A stretch of DNA of 64,000 nucleotides from CALDTK01 sp965215215 (GTDB lineage: Bacteria > Bacteroidota > Bacteroidia > Chitinophagales > Saprospiraceae): assembly GCA_965215215.1 (NCBI GenBank), contig OZ244043.1, forward strand, positions 3,534,001 to 3,598,000, in the 5' to 3' direction. Under the pieces are notes generated by a model. That model saw only the letters and a list, made by a program, of their open reading frames with translations. It was not told the DNA's origin and did no database searches. This document shows positions 1 through 9,001 of the stretch, piece by piece; the stretch's first letter is position 1, and each line of letters begins with the position of its first letter. The position numbers were made by a program, and so were the translations under genes.

Positions 1-436
1 TGCCTACCTCAAGATCCTCTTTGATCACCTCGAGGTGTGTATCGGTATCAGTGTCGGCGATACCGCGCTCGCGGAGCTTGGCGGTCGCTTGGTTGGCGTC
101 GATCGCTCCGTACTCGTCGAGGATGTCGGCGGCGCGCTCGGCCTTCGACATGTCGGTCGTGTGCACCGTCACCACCGTACCGCGGCGCGCGGCCTCGGTA
201 TAGTTGGTGCGGGTGCGGACGACATCGTCGTCGTGGTCGTCCATGCCGAACAAGTTGCTGAAGAACCCACCGACGGATTCGTGGCGCTCTTCGTGTCCGA
301 CGGTGTCGTCGTTGGTGAAGTGGTCTCGCGAAGAGACGTCGATGTGGGCGCTCTCGAATCCAGCTTGCTGAAGGGCGGTTACCGCACGCTGTGCGTCGGT
401 GTGCTGGGGGAATACGCCAATTACTGTCTGACTCAT
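1..436 (-). CDS. General stress protein 17M-like protein (YflT/DUF2382 type), partial
   Basis: Reading leftward from an ATG at 436, the frame stays open to the window edge (145 codons), so the C-terminus is missing. The N-terminus (VIGVFPQHTDAQRAVTALQQ) matches the YflT/GS17M domain start, in which a beta strand and a helix precede an acidic His/Asp-rich segment (about residues 40-70). The last visible residues (LEVIKEDLEVG) look like the opening of a DUF2382 (YsnF/AvaK) domain. Family members are cytosolic general-stress proteins with no known enzymatic activity. The ATG overlaps the TGA of the upstream DUF2382 gene as ATGA, so the two are likely translationally coupled. Confidence 0.8.
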   Translation of the reverse strand, partial: MSQTVIGVFPQHTDAQRAVTALQQAGFESAHIDVSSRDHFTNDDTVGHEERHESVGGFFSNLFGMDDHDDDVVRTRTNYTEAARRGTVVTVHTTDMSKAERAADILDEYGAIDANQATAKLRERGIADTDTDTHLEVIKEDLEVG

Positions 437-873
437 GATTTTGGGTTTTGGATTGTAGGTGTTGTTGCGGTTGGAGTGCGTTTGACTTCCACGATCTCGC
501 GGTGCACGGGGATGACGGTGGGCTCGGGGGTGACCGTACGTACTTTGCGCACGACGATCTCCTCGAGGACCTCGAAATGCGTGACCACGACCGGAACCTC
601 ACGTACTACGGTGTAGATCGTATCGTCTCCGTCGGTACGCACCGCAGCCGGGCGGGTCTCAAAGGTTTCGTTGACCTCCCGGCGGAAGATGTCCAACGTG
701 TTGTCCACGCGTTCGAGCTGCAGTTGGACGTCCTCGAGCGTAACGCGCTTGTCGATGGTCACCTCGCCGGTTACCACCTCTCGCTTGGTTACATCGATCT
801 CCTCCCGGACGACCTCGATGTGATCGGGGTCGAGCAGGTTCGCGGAAGTATTTTCGGTTCGTGGGTCGGGCAC
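433..873 (-). CDS. Stand-alone DUF2382 domain protein
   Basis: This 146-residue protein is nearly all beta-prone, charged and Val/Glu/Arg-rich, with the repeated pattern seen in DUF2382: VVREEIDVTKREVVTGEV (about residues 21-38), then further VTID and VVREVPVVV segments. There is no signal peptide or membrane segment. It starts at a GTG (871-873) and no ATG lies in frame upstream. It is the first gene of a coupled pair with the GS17M-like gene, which it overlaps by 4 bases. DUF2382 proteins are linked to stress responses in bacteria; the molecular role is unknown. Having DUF2382 both alone and, apparently, fused in the next gene suggests a local duplication. Confidence 0.75.
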   Translation of the reverse strand: MPDPRTENTSANLLDPDHIEVVREEIDVTKREVVTGEVTIDKRVTLEDVQLQLERVDNTLDIFRREVNETFETRPAAVRTDGDDTIYTVVREVPVVVTHFEVLEEIVVRKVRTVTPEPTVIPVHREIVEVKRTPTATTPTIQNPKS

Positions 874-992
874 GCTTAAAGCAACCTAACCCCACATAGC
901 ATGTTCAAAAAGCGCCCGAAATTTTATCCGTCATTTTTAAGGTGAAATAAAGCTCGTGAGCGAACAAAATCCTGCGAGGGCATTCCTCGCAT

Positions 993-2048
993 CTAATTCC
1001 CGGTTGTGTCGGGCAGATACGTAGCCGCCGGGTCGTCGTCGGGTACGTCGTACTCCTTCTGCTTTTTCCCGAACACGCTCACGTTGACGTAGCGCTTCGG
1101 GTTGAGCCGGAAGTCTTGCAACAGCAAGTCGAGGTTCGCGATGGTCCGGTTGAGGCGCTCGTACATCTCGTCGTCGTTGATCAGCTTGCCGGCCGTTCCC
1201 TTCTCGCTGTTGAGGGAGGCGCTCACCTCGTTGAGGTTATCGATGGCCCCGCCCGATCGCTCCAGCGTGCCGCGCAACTCCTGCAGGGTCTGGTTCGCCT
1301 GCGCGAGCGTTTGCCCGAGGTCGACGCCGGCGAGCTTCGTGGTCGCCGAATCAACGTTGCGGAGGATACTCTCCAGGCGGAAGTTGTTGTCCGCCAGGCT
1401 ACCGCTGAGCACGGCAACGTTCGCGGCCGTCTCGTTGATGTTCTCGCTCGAACGCGCGAGGAGGTTGTTGACGCGCCCGGTGAGCGCGTTCAGGTTGGAG
1501 GTGGTCTGCTCTAAGTTCCGCAGGGTACGCCCGAGGGCGTTCGTGTCGGTGCGCGTGGAGATGGAGTCGATGATGCCGCCCGCGTTGTTCTTGAGGATCT
1601 CCACGTACCGTTCCACTTCCTCGGGCTCGCCGATCAGTCCGGCCAGTATCCCGCGCTCGTCGGCGACGAGGAAATCGCCATTCACCGCGCAGTCAGCACC
1701 CTGGCAGGCCTCCCCGAACTCGAGCGCGATCGCCTTGCCCCCCAGGATACCCGTACTGATGATCGTAGCGCGGGTATCCTTCGGGATCGGGAGGTCCTCG
1801 TCGGTCGTAAACTGGACCGTGATCGAGCGCACGTCTTCCGGGTTCAAACGGACGTCGATCACCTGGCCCACCCGGAGTCCGTTGATCAGGATCGGGTCCG
1901 TCCCGGAGAGCTGGTCGACGTTCCGGTACACCACGCTGTAGGTGTTTTTGTCCGAAAAGAGCTCCGTGCCTTTGAGGAAGTTATAGCCGAAGAACATGAC
2001 GGCCAACGCAACGAGGGCCAGCAGGCCGATCCGGGTCTCTCTTCTCAT
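993..2048 (-). CDS. MlaD/MCE-family phospholipid transport substrate-binding protein
   Basis: 351 residues from the ATG at 2048 (MRRETRIGLL); a GTG eight codons upstream is less likely because the ATG immediately precedes the basic n-region of the membrane anchor. One N-terminal transmembrane helix (about 6-22) is followed by an MCE domain (about 35-115, with VYRNVDQLSG, INGLRVGQV and the GILGGKAIALE strand) and then a long helical region (about 150-310) rich in Asn/Leu/Thr, typical of MlaD-like tethers. MlaD proteins form periplasmic rings that move phospholipids between inner and outer membranes with an MlaFE ABC transporter, which is not in this window. It lies just downstream of the amidase gene on the same strand (59-base gap), probably in one operon. 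Confidence 0.88.
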   Translation of the reverse strand: MRRETRIGLLALVALAVMFFGYNFLKGTELFSDKNTYSVVYRNVDQLSGTDPILINGLRVGQVIDVRLNPEDVRSITVQFTTDEDLPIPKDTRATIISTGILGGKAIALEFGEACQGADCAVNGDFLVADERGILAGLIGEPEEVERYVEILKNNAGGIIDSISTRTDTNALGRTLRNLEQTTSNLNALTGRVNNLLARSSENINETAANVAVLSGSLADNNFRLESILRNVDSATTKLAGVDLGQTLAQANQTLQELRGTLERSGGAIDNLNEVSASLNSEKGTAGKLINDDEMYERLNRTIANLDLLLQDFRLNPKRYVNVSVFGKKQKEYDVPDDDPAATYLPDTTGN

Positions 2049-2107
2049 AGGGGTTTGGGGGGGGAGCTGCACAAACGTACGATTTGCCGAACGTGGTGGT
2101 TGCCCAA

Positions 2108-3292
2108 TCAGTGGAAACGGCTGGTTTCCGTAGCGATTCCCGTTTCCTCACCCCGGTAGATGACCACCGATGCTTCCGCAAAACCGGTCGTAGCCGCCCT
2201 GCGCGCCGCCCACTGCGCCTCACGTCGGCTGGCGTACGGACCGATCAAATAACTGTAATCGTCATTCAGCTTCACCTCCCGAAACCGGCTGCCGAGCTGC
2301 TCCCAGGCCTCGGTGCTCGTGTCGAGCCGGGCGTCGGAGGTGGCTAGTTGCACGAAGTAGGCCGCCGCCGTCGTCTCCGCTTTCGCTAAAACGGCCCGCT
2401 CCGCACCGCCCGAAGCCCCCCGCTGCCGCAGGTAGCCCACCAGGCCGCGGTAGAGCGCCTCGGCCGTTTGCTGTTGCCCCGCCGGACTCGTTAGGTAATC
2501 CTCCTCGCTCGCGTTGGAGAGGTAGCCGGTTTCGATGAGCACGCTCGGCATGGCCGTTTCCTTTAGCACCACGAAGGCCGCCTGCTGCACGCCCCGACTC
2601 TTACGCCCCTCGCGCCGCCGGAGGTTTCGCTCGAGCGATTCGGCCAGCAGGGTGCTCTGCTCCAAGAATGCGTGCTGGTACATCGAAAGAATGATGTGGC
2701 CGGCCGGCGTCTCCGGGTCGAAGCCGTAGCGGGCGCGGGAGAGGGTATCCTCCATCCGTATCGCCGCGTTCTCGCGCTTGGCGACGTCGAGGTTGTAATC
2801 CACCGTATTGAGCCCCATCACGAACGTCTCCGAACCGTTGACCGCCGCCGAGGACACGAGGTAGTTGCAGTGGATGCTGATGAACAGGTCTGCCCGCGCC
2901 CGGTTGGCGATGGCGGCCCGCTCGTGCAGGGGCACGAAAACATCTTCGTACCTGGTGTAGAGCACGCGCACATCGGGGCGGCGCTGCTCCACGAGCCGCC
3001 CGAACGCTCTAGCCACGGCGAGCGAAATGACCTTCTCGTTGCTGTGGTGCCCGGCGCAGCCGCGGTCCTTACCGCCGTGTCCGGCGTCGATCACGAGGGT
3101 GAGCGCCGGTGGCTCCCCGGGGCCGTGCTTTCTTTGCCCCGATGTCGCCGTTAAGGTGGCGTTAAGTTCCGGCGGGCCGGTGGACGCTCCGTTCGTCGCG
3201 CCCGTTGACAGTAACAGTACCTGCAGCAGCAACGCGGCTAACGGTAGCGTTCCGGCACCGCCCGCGCGTCTATTGTCAGTTCGCCTCCCCAT
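2108..3292 (-). CDS. N-acetylmuramoyl-L-alanine amidase (AmiC-like, Amidase_3)
   Basis: 394-residue exported zinc amidase that cleaves the amide bond between MurNAc and L-Ala in peptidoglycan. It has an N-terminal signal or anchor helix (about 13-32), then the Amidase_3 domain with the expected zinc ligands and catalytic residue: H72 in DAGHGG, E86 in SNEKVIS, H141 in SIHCN, and E254 in VLIETGYLSN. After the catalytic domain (ending near 290) comes a C-terminal segment (about 310-390) that resembles a SPOR-type domain (YFVQLATS, FREVKLNDDYSYLIGPYASRREA), which in relatives directs binding to septal glycan. It diverges from the lptD gene across about 100 bases, and the MlaD-like gene follows, giving an envelope-maintenance cluster. 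Confidence 0.9.
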   Translation of the reverse strand: MGRRTDNRRAGGAGTLPLAALLLQVLLLSTGATNGASTGPPELNATLTATSGQRKHGPGEPPALTLVIDAGHGGKDRGCAGHHSNEKVISLAVARAFGRLVEQRRPDVRVLYTRYEDVFVPLHERAAIANRARADLFISIHCNYLVSSAAVNGSETFVMGLNTVDYNLDVAKRENAAIRMEDTLSRARYGFDPETPAGHIILSMYQHAFLEQSTLLAESLERNLRRREGRKSRGVQQAAFVVLKETAMPSVLIETGYLSNASEEDYLTSPAGQQQTAEALYRGLVGYLRQRGASGGAERAVLAKAETTAAAYFVQLATSDARLDTSTEAWEQLGSRFREVKLNDDYSYLIGPYASRREAQWAARRAATTGFAEASVVIYRGEETGIATETSRFH

Positions 3293-3391
3293 TCACCTGC
3301 TTTCGAGCTCGTTATCAATCCTCCCCGCGCTAGACCATCCTTTACGCAGGCGCGGCTGCCCAGGGTTTCCCCGCGGGGTCGCTTTGGCTAT

Positions 3392-6037
3392 TTGGTGTAC
3401 TGTTGTTTCGTGGTTCTCGTTTTGCAGGACACTGCTGCGTTTGCGCAGACGAGCCCCGACACCCTCCAGCAGACAAGGATCGATCCACGCTCGCCGGCGC
3501 TCGGTGCGCCGGTAGACACGCTCGGCCAACCGGATTCACTCGCCCGCGCGGATACCACGGTGCTCGACTACAGCTTGAGTCCCGACGCCCTCGACGCGGA
3601 GGTGAAGTACGGTGCGCGCGACTCCTCCCGCATCGACGTGATCAACCAAAAGATCTACCTCTGGGGGGGCGCCCGCGTGCTCTACGGCGACCTCGAGCTC
3701 ACGGCCGGGACCATGATCATCGACCAGCAAACCGGTTTGCTGACGGCCGAGCCCGGGCCGGACTCCGCCGGCGTGGCCACCGAGCTCCCCAATTTCAAAC
3801 AGGGGGCGCAGGCCTTCGAGGCCAAGGGGATCCGCTACAACTTCGAAACCCGCAAGGGGATCATCTACAACGCCACCACGATGCAGGGCGACCTCTACGT
3901 GCTCGGCGGCCGCACGAAGCTCGTGGCCGCGGATCCCGAAGACCCGGGGCGCGTCGATAATACCATCTACAACTCGGACGCGATTTTTACGACCTGCGAC
4001 GTGCCCGAGCACCCGCACTACGGTATCCGGAGCAACAAGCAGAAGGTAATCCCGGGCAAGACCGTGATCGTGGGGCCGAGCAACGTGGAGCTCGGCGGTA
4101 TCCCGACGCCGCTTTGGCTACCGTTTGGCTTCTTCCCGATCGGGAGCTCGGAGCGATCGGGACTCATCTTCCCGACCGATTACACCTACACGCCCGTCGA
4201 CGGCTTCGGCTTCCAGAACATCGGCTGGTACTTCCCCTTCAACGACCGGGTGCACACTTCGCTGACGACCGACCTGTTTTTGAAGGGGACGACGCGCTTC
4301 TTCGCGAACACCGATTACAACGTGCGGTACCGGTACTCCGGGAACCTCGACCTGGCGTTCTCACGCAACCGCGTCGCGAACGATACCGCAGATGTCTTTA
4401 CCAACGCTTACGCGTTTACCTGGAGTCACGCCCAGGACCCGAAGGCGAATCCGTACCGCACGCTGCGGGTGAGCGCGAACTTCCAGGGTGGGGGCTTCGC
4501 GCGGACTAATGGGTTGGATGAAGCCTCCCAGCTCACCGCGGTACTGCGCTCCAACGCCTCCTACCAGATCCGCTTCCCCGAGCACCCGACCTGGAACTTG
4601 ACCACCGACGTAGCCCACTCCCAGAACACGATAACCAAAGAAGGTACACTCGAAGCCCCCTCCGCCCGCTTCTCGACGGGTTCCATCTATCCCTTTCGTG
4701 ACCTCGGCGACAACAGTAGGGCTTGGTACAAGAAAGCCGTCATCGATTACACGGCGAGCATCAAGGGCAGCTTCGAAATCGACTCCACCAAAACGGCGAG
4801 CGATGTGCTCGCGGACGGGGTGTTTGGCGGACAGCACGCCGCTTCCTTTTCGGCGCCGATCACCGTGCTGAAGTACTTCCGCCTGAGCCCGAACGTGAAC
4901 TACGGGGAAACGTACTACCTCAAGCGACTCGAGCGGGAGTTCGTGCGGAGGGACACGACCGTAACCACGGTAGACACGGTAGAAAACGTGCCCGTGAAGT
5001 CGACCGAGACGATCATCCAAGACTTCGAGCGCGACACCTTGATCGATGGCTTAACGGCTGCCCGGGAGTTTTCGACTTCGCTAAGCTTGGGCACCAACGT
5101 GTACGGAACCTTGAACATCAAGCAGGGGCCGGTGCGCGGTGTGCGCCACGTCATCCGACCGAGCGTCAACCTGGGCTACACCCCGGACTACTCCGCCGCA
5201 CCCTTCGACTACTACGAGGAAGTTCAAATCAATCGCGAGGGGGATACCGAGCGCTACCTGCCCTTTCCGACCCGCCCGTTCTCCGCCGGCTCGCTGCCCG
5301 ACCAGCTGGCGCTGCGAGCGGGGTACAGCCTCACCAACCAGGTCCAGGCCAAGGTCCGCACGCGCAAGGACACGACCACTCGCCTCGTGACCCTGATCAA
5401 CAACCTCTCGCTGAGCGGCAGCTACAACTTCGCCGCGGACACCCTCCGGTGGTCGCCCATCAACGTATCCGGCGGCCAGTTCAAGCTCTTCGGGGACATC
5501 GTGCGGATCAACTTCGGCGGCTCCTTCGACGTGTACGACCTCGACGAAAACGGTCGCCGGATTGACTCCACGCTGTTTCGCAAGGTCCGCCTCGACCGCG
5601 CCAATTTCCAGGCCAACGTCGGCCTCACCTTCGGACAGCTCCGCGACATCATCGAGGGCGAGGGCGCCACCGAGGCCGCCGGCGACGATGCGATCTTCTC
5701 GCTCATCGACCAATTTACCATCGACTACAGCCTGACGCAGAATTACGATTCGCGCCGGGTAGCCGAACCGTGGGCGACCACCGCCAACTCCGTCCGCATT
5801 GCGGCGCGCGCCATCAAGATCTCCCCGAAGTGGACGCTCAACGGCATCACGTTTAGCTACGATCTACTGCGCAAGGACTTCGGGTATCCCTCGCTGTCGG
5901 TGGGCCGCGACCTGCACTGCTGGCAGATGGACTTCAATTGGTACCCAGCCGCGAATGCGTTTCGCTTCTCTATCCGCGTGAAGCCGAGCTCGCTGGGCTT
6001 CCTGGAGCTGCCTTACCGGCGCGGTCGGGGCATCTGA
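3392..6037 (+). CDS. lptD: LptD-like outer-membrane LPS assembly protein
   Basis: About 880 residues. A short hydrophobic signal segment ends near AFAQ (about 15-19). An OstA/LptA-like beta-jellyroll follows (about 70-230; INQKIYLWGGARVLYGDLELTAG, then repeated YNFETRKG and LYVLGGRTKL strands), and a long outer-membrane beta barrel (about 240-881) rich in alternating aromatic strands ends in a basic tail. This is the Bacteroidota form of LptD, which inserts lipopolysaccharide into the outer leaflet. No ATG exists near the start: TTG (3392) and GTG (3395) are candidates, and the frame is open upstream past 3302 with Arg-rich codons that would improve the signal peptide n-region, so the true start is unsettled. 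The gene diverges from the amidase gene. Confidence 0.85.
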   Translation: MVYCCFVVLVLQDTAAFAQTSPDTLQQTRIDPRSPALGAPVDTLGQPDSLARADTTVLDYSLSPDALDAEVKYGARDSSRIDVINQKIYLWGGARVLYGDLELTAGTMIIDQQTGLLTAEPGPDSAGVATELPNFKQGAQAFEAKGIRYNFETRKGIIYNATTMQGDLYVLGGRTKLVAADPEDPGRVDNTIYNSDAIFTTCDVPEHPHYGIRSNKQKVIPGKTVIVGPSNVELGGIPTPLWLPFGFFPIGSSERSGLIFPTDYTYTPVDGFGFQNIGWYFPFNDRVHTSLTTDLFLKGTTRFFANTDYNVRYRYSGNLDLAFSRNRVANDTADVFTNAYAFTWSHAQDPKANPYRTLRVSANFQGGGFARTNGLDEASQLTAVLRSNASYQIRFPEHPTWNLTTDVAHSQNTITKEGTLEAPSARFSTGSIYPFRDLGDNSRAWYKKAVIDYTASIKGSFEIDSTKTASDVLADGVFGGQHAASFSAPITVLKYFRLSPNVNYGETYYLKRLEREFVRRDTTVTTVDTVENVPVKSTETIIQDFERDTLIDGLTAAREFSTSLSLGTNVYGTLNIKQGPVRGVRHVIRPSVNLGYTPDYSAAPFDYYEEVQINREGDTERYLPFPTRPFSAGSLPDQLALRAGYSLTNQVQAKVRTRKDTTTRLVTLINNLSLSGSYNFAADTLRWSPINVSGGQFKLFGDIVRINFGGSFDVYDLDENGRRIDSTLFRKVRLDRANFQANVGLTFGQLRDIIEGEGATEAAGDDAIFSLIDQFTIDYSLTQNYDSRRVAEPWATTANSVRIAARAIKISPKWTLNGITFSYDLLRKDFGYPSLSVGRDLHCWQMDFNWYPAANAFRFSIRVKPSSLGFLELPYRRGRGI

Positions 6038-6067
6038 GTCGCCGCGCCGCCGACCGGGCGGATCTCC

Positions 6068-6784
6068 CTACTCGAGCGCTTCCGCCTCGGCGTCCGTCAG
6101 GATTTCCACCGCGACTACCGACTCCTGCTCACGGACGAGTCCGGCGAGATCGTCGGCGTCCACCGCTTGGCCCGAGAAACGCATCAGGAACACCACCGGC
6201 TCTTCGCTCACCTGACGCACGGTTTCGAGCTTCTCGAAGAAGAAATACTCCGCGAGCGGGGTCGCCGCCTCGGCGCTGGTTAGCGTCACGAGTAGCTTGC
6301 TGGGCGGCAGCGGAGCGGCCGTCGAATCGGCCTCCCACGCGGCGTAGTCCGGCACCCGCTGCAGTGCGTCCCGTAGTCGCGCTACCGGGGGCGCAAAATT
6401 GATGCTGCCCTGAAAGCGTAGGGTGTCTCCTCCCGCCAGTACGGTGATCGTCGAGGTCGCCGCATCGGCGATCTCCGGACCTTCGGGTGTTTCGAGCCGG
6501 TCGGCTTGCGCCAAAACTTCGTCCACCAGGCCGTTGAGCATCGTCGTTGAATCGGCCGGGAGGCTGGCGTTCTGTAGGCCCGGGAAGGGAGCGTACTGCT
6601 TGCCGTCGTACGTCGCCGAGCCGCCGGGCAGGATTTCGAGGTCGTAGACGGGACACGTGCCGAAGCAGCCGCCCTGCTCGAGTTTTACGGAAGTGTAGGC
6701 GGCGTCGCCGGTGAGCTGACGCCCGCTGTTGCAGGCCGCCGAGAGCAGCGCCGCGGAGAGGAGGGACAACAGGGGGTAAATCAT
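6068..6784 (-). CDS. DUF6438 domain lipoprotein
   Basis: 238 residues with a lipoprotein signal: a hydrophobic stretch from residue 3 ends at LLSAAC (lipidated Cys18). The diagnostic DUF6438 motif follows at about residues 38-48 (GGCFGTCPVYDLEI), with two Cys five apart and a conserved Tyr; downstream comes a beta-rich domain with TITVLAGGDTLRFQG. The C-terminal third (about 160-238) is a separate segment (LVTLTSAEAATPL, then an acidic end) that may be a small additional domain. Function is unknown. It is probably anchored to the outer or inner membrane. It diverges from the FemAB-like gene starting 43 bases away. Confidence 0.8.
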   Translation of the reverse strand: MIYPLLSLLSAALLSAACNSGRQLTGDAAYTSVKLEQGGCFGTCPVYDLEILPGGSATYDGKQYAPFPGLQNASLPADSTTMLNGLVDEVLAQADRLETPEGPEIADAATSTITVLAGGDTLRFQGSINFAPPVARLRDALQRVPDYAAWEADSTAAPLPPSKLLVTLTSAEAATPLAEYFFFEKLETVRQVSEEPVVFLMRFSGQAVDADDLAGLVREQESVVAVEILTDAEAEALE

Positions 6785-6826
6785 GGGCTAAAGCTATCCC
6801 CTTCGAACGGCGCAACCCACGCCGCA

Positions 6827-7969
6827 TTGCCAGGTTGCTTGCCCGTGGGGGAGTACGCGCTGGGCGAGGGGGTTACGTTGCTGCGGTACGCGAGCTGGGA
6901 GGAGCTGGACGCGCTGCGGTGGGACGGACTGCCCGGGCTGCCGCCCTGGCTACACACCTTCTGGCTCCGCGCGTTCGCGCAGGCCACCTGCCCCGCCCCC
7001 GACTCGGACGAGCTCGGGGCGCGGACGGAGTACCTGGAGTTCGCGCGCGACGGTCAGATGTGCGGCGTGTCGCTGCTCCAGCACCTACCGGCGGCCAACA
7101 TGAAGTTGGGCGAGCGATGGCCGAGCGCCCTCGGCCCGGTGGTGCTCGGCGCTCACTGGCATCAGTTTGGCCAGGTGCTCTTTGGCGGGGGCAGTGGCAT
7201 CCATTTCGCGGATCGCGCGGACGTGGGCCGTCTTCTCGCGGAAGCGAGGTGTGCGTTGCGCGCGGGACTCGACGAGGAGTCGGTCTGGCTGGCCAAAGAC
7301 CTAACCGTACCGGTGGAGCTCGACGGCTGGCAGCAGCTCGACGTGTTGCCGGAGATGCGCATGGAGCTCCCGGGGGGGTGGGGGGGCAGCTTCGAGAACT
7401 ACCTGGCCGCACTGCCTTCGAAGTACCGCCGGCGGGCGAAGCGTACCCGCCGCCAGTTTGAGGGGCTCCTTGTTCGCGAGCTCGACGCGGAGGCGGTGCA
7501 GGCGCACAGCGAGCGACTCGACGCCCTCTACGCCGCCCTGATCGAGCGATCGCCGTACGTACCCTTCCGCGCGCCCAGAGGCTACTTGCCCCGGCTCAAG
7601 CGGGCGGCGGGGGGGCGGCTCACCGTGCGCGGCTACTTCGACGCCGAGCGACTCGTCGGCTTCAGCACCCTGCTCAGCGCCGACTGCGAGGCGCTCGCCC
7701 ACTTTGCGGCCGTGGACCCGGCCTACAACCGGAGTCACAATTTGTACCTGAATCTCCTCTTCGATTTACTCGAGTCCGCACTGAGGTTAGGGGCCGAGCG
7801 ACTCAACTACGGTCGCACGGCCACGACCATCAAGAGCAGCGTCGGCGCGGTCCCCGTGGCTCAGTACTCCTACGCGAGTCACGACGGTTGGCTCCGGAAT
7901 CACGCCCTCGGTGTGTTGGGGGCGCTCCACGCGCCGCTCCCGGAGCTCGTGCAGCGGCCCTTCGGCTAG
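6827..7969 (+). CDS. FemAB/BioF2-like GNAT acyltransferase
   Basis: About 380 cytosolic residues. The second half (about 190-340) fits the BioF2-like/FemAB acetyltransferase domain: a basic helix after SKYRRRAKRTRR (about 203-214), the strand LVGFSTLL, the strand ALAHFAAVDPAYNRSHNLYLNLLF and the final LNYGRTATTIKSSVG, which resembles the end of these acyl- or aminoacyl-transferases. Relatives transfer acyl or aminoacyl groups in peptidoglycan or exopolysaccharide synthesis; the substrate here is unknown. The start may be TTG 6827 or GTG 6845, and both lie in frame with no ATG nearby. The stop shares a CTAG with the stop of the converging anti-sigma-like gene. Confidence 0.65.
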   Translation: MPGCLPVGEYALGEGVTLLRYASWEELDALRWDGLPGLPPWLHTFWLRAFAQATCPAPDSDELGARTEYLEFARDGQMCGVSLLQHLPAANMKLGERWPSALGPVVLGAHWHQFGQVLFGGGSGIHFADRADVGRLLAEARCALRAGLDEESVWLAKDLTVPVELDGWQQLDVLPEMRMELPGGWGGSFENYLAALPSKYRRRAKRTRRQFEGLLVRELDAEAVQAHSERLDALYAALIERSPYVPFRAPRGYLPRLKRAAGGRLTVRGYFDAERLVGFSTLLSADCEALAHFAAVDPAYNRSHNLYLNLLFDLLESALRLGAERLNYGRTATTIKSSVGAVPVAQYSYASHDGWLRNHALGVLGALHAPLPELVQRPFG

Positions 7970-8349
7970 CAGGCGACGCAACTGCGGAGCTCGTCGCGCC
8001 CGAGTACCCCTTCCCGGATTTGCACGCCGTCGTAGGTCGCCCGCTCGAGGACGGGCTGCGCGGCGGGGGTGGCCTCGAGCTCGACGTCCTCCAGCTCCGC
8101 GGCCGCGGTGACTTCGGCGCCCGCCTCGTTCGCTCCGGTGGGCCAGAGCAGCCAGGCCACGAGCAGCAGCGCGGCGAGGCCGGCGGCCACCCGCAGGGGC
8201 GCCCGCAGCATCCGCACCCTGGCGCGCGGCTGGGCCGCCGGTGGTGGACCCAGCCCTCGTTCCACGCGCTCCCAGAGCGCCTCCGGTGGAGCTAGGCGGT
8301 GCTCGGTATCGCGCGCTCGGATCAGTTCGGTTAGTTGCTCGTCGGTCAT
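7966..8349 (-). CDS. Putative anti-sigma factor, single-pass membrane protein
   Basis: 127 residues: a cytosolic N-terminal part with short charged helices (LTELIRARDTEHRLAPPEALWERVERGL, in pieces), one transmembrane helix at about 52-70 (PLRVAAGLAALLLVAWLLW), and an acidic Ala/Glu-rich extracytoplasmic tail ending in SCVAC. Its start overlaps the stop of the ECF sigma factor as ATGA (8346-8349), the usual coupling of sigma and anti-sigma genes. There is no recognisable zinc-binding HxxxCxxC motif, so the anti-sigma role rests on topology and position. The C-terminal Cys pair (CVAC) may be redox active or structural. Confidence 0.6.
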   Translation of the reverse strand: MTDEQLTELIRARDTEHRLAPPEALWERVERGLGPPPAAQPRARVRMLRAPLRVAAGLAALLLVAWLLWPTGANEAGAEVTAAAELEDVELEATPAAQPVLERATYDGVQIREGVLGRDELRSCVAC

Positions 8350-8921
8350 GATCGGGGTGGTTGTGGAAGTGAACGCAGGTGGCGACCCTCGCGGGCGGCG
8401 AGGCGGGTGTAGGCCTCGCGGAGCTTGCGCTTGGCGAGGATCAGTTGACTCTTGCTGGTATTCACGCTCACGCCGAGCGCCTCGGCGATCTCGCGGTGTT
8501 TGTAGCCCTCGAGTTCGTAGAGGTTAAACACGGTGCGGCAGCCGGTGGGGAGGGTGTCGAGTAGCCGCAACACGTCGAGCTGCTCGAGCGCGTCAGTCGG
8601 TCGGTCGCCCGGTGAGGCCGTGGTGGCCTGCACCACGTCGGATAGCTCGGTGAGCTCCAGGCGGCGTTTGCGGATGTGCATGAGGGCCTCGTTGGCGACC
8701 ACGCGGCGCAGCCAACCTTCGAAACTCCCCTGACCGCTGAAGCTACCGAGCGACCGGAAGATCTTGAGCCAGGCTTCCGCCAGAACGTCCTGCGCCGTCT
8801 CCGCGTGACCGAGGTAACGCACGGCCACGGCGTAGAGGCGCGGGGTAAACTCGTCGTACAGCGCGCGCTGCGCACGGCGTTCGCCGCGGAGGCAAGCGGG
8901 GATGAGCTGGGTGTTCGTCAT
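8346..8921 (-). CDS. ECF-type RNA polymerase sigma factor
   Basis: 191 residues from the ATG at 8921 (MTNTQLIPAC). Region 2 spans about 18-88, with the LYDEF/YAVAVRYLGHAETAQDVLAEAWLKIF helices and the SFEGWLRRVVANEAL -10-binding helix. A short linker follows, then region 4 at about 125-180 (LDTLPTGCRTVFNLYELEGY, KHREIAEALGVSVNTSKSQL helix-turn-helix). The length is normal for ECF sigma factors. It is coupled by a 4-base overlap to a membrane protein that is probably its anti-sigma factor, so it likely responds to an envelope signal. The gene diverges from lysA across 80 bases. Confidence 0.92.
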   Translation of the reverse strand: MTNTQLIPACLRGERRAQRALYDEFTPRLYAVAVRYLGHAETAQDVLAEAWLKIFRSLGSFSGQGSFEGWLRRVVANEALMHIRKRRLELTELSDVVQATTASPGDRPTDALEQLDVLRLLDTLPTGCRTVFNLYELEGYKHREIAEALGVSVNTSKSQLILAKRKLREAYTRLAAREGRHLRSLPQPPRS

Positions 8922-9001
8922 GCGCGTCTGTAGGTCAAGATGTCGGGTTCGACTTTTTTGGCGGCCGCAAACGGTCCATATTCGCGGTTCATCGTATCGC
9001 C

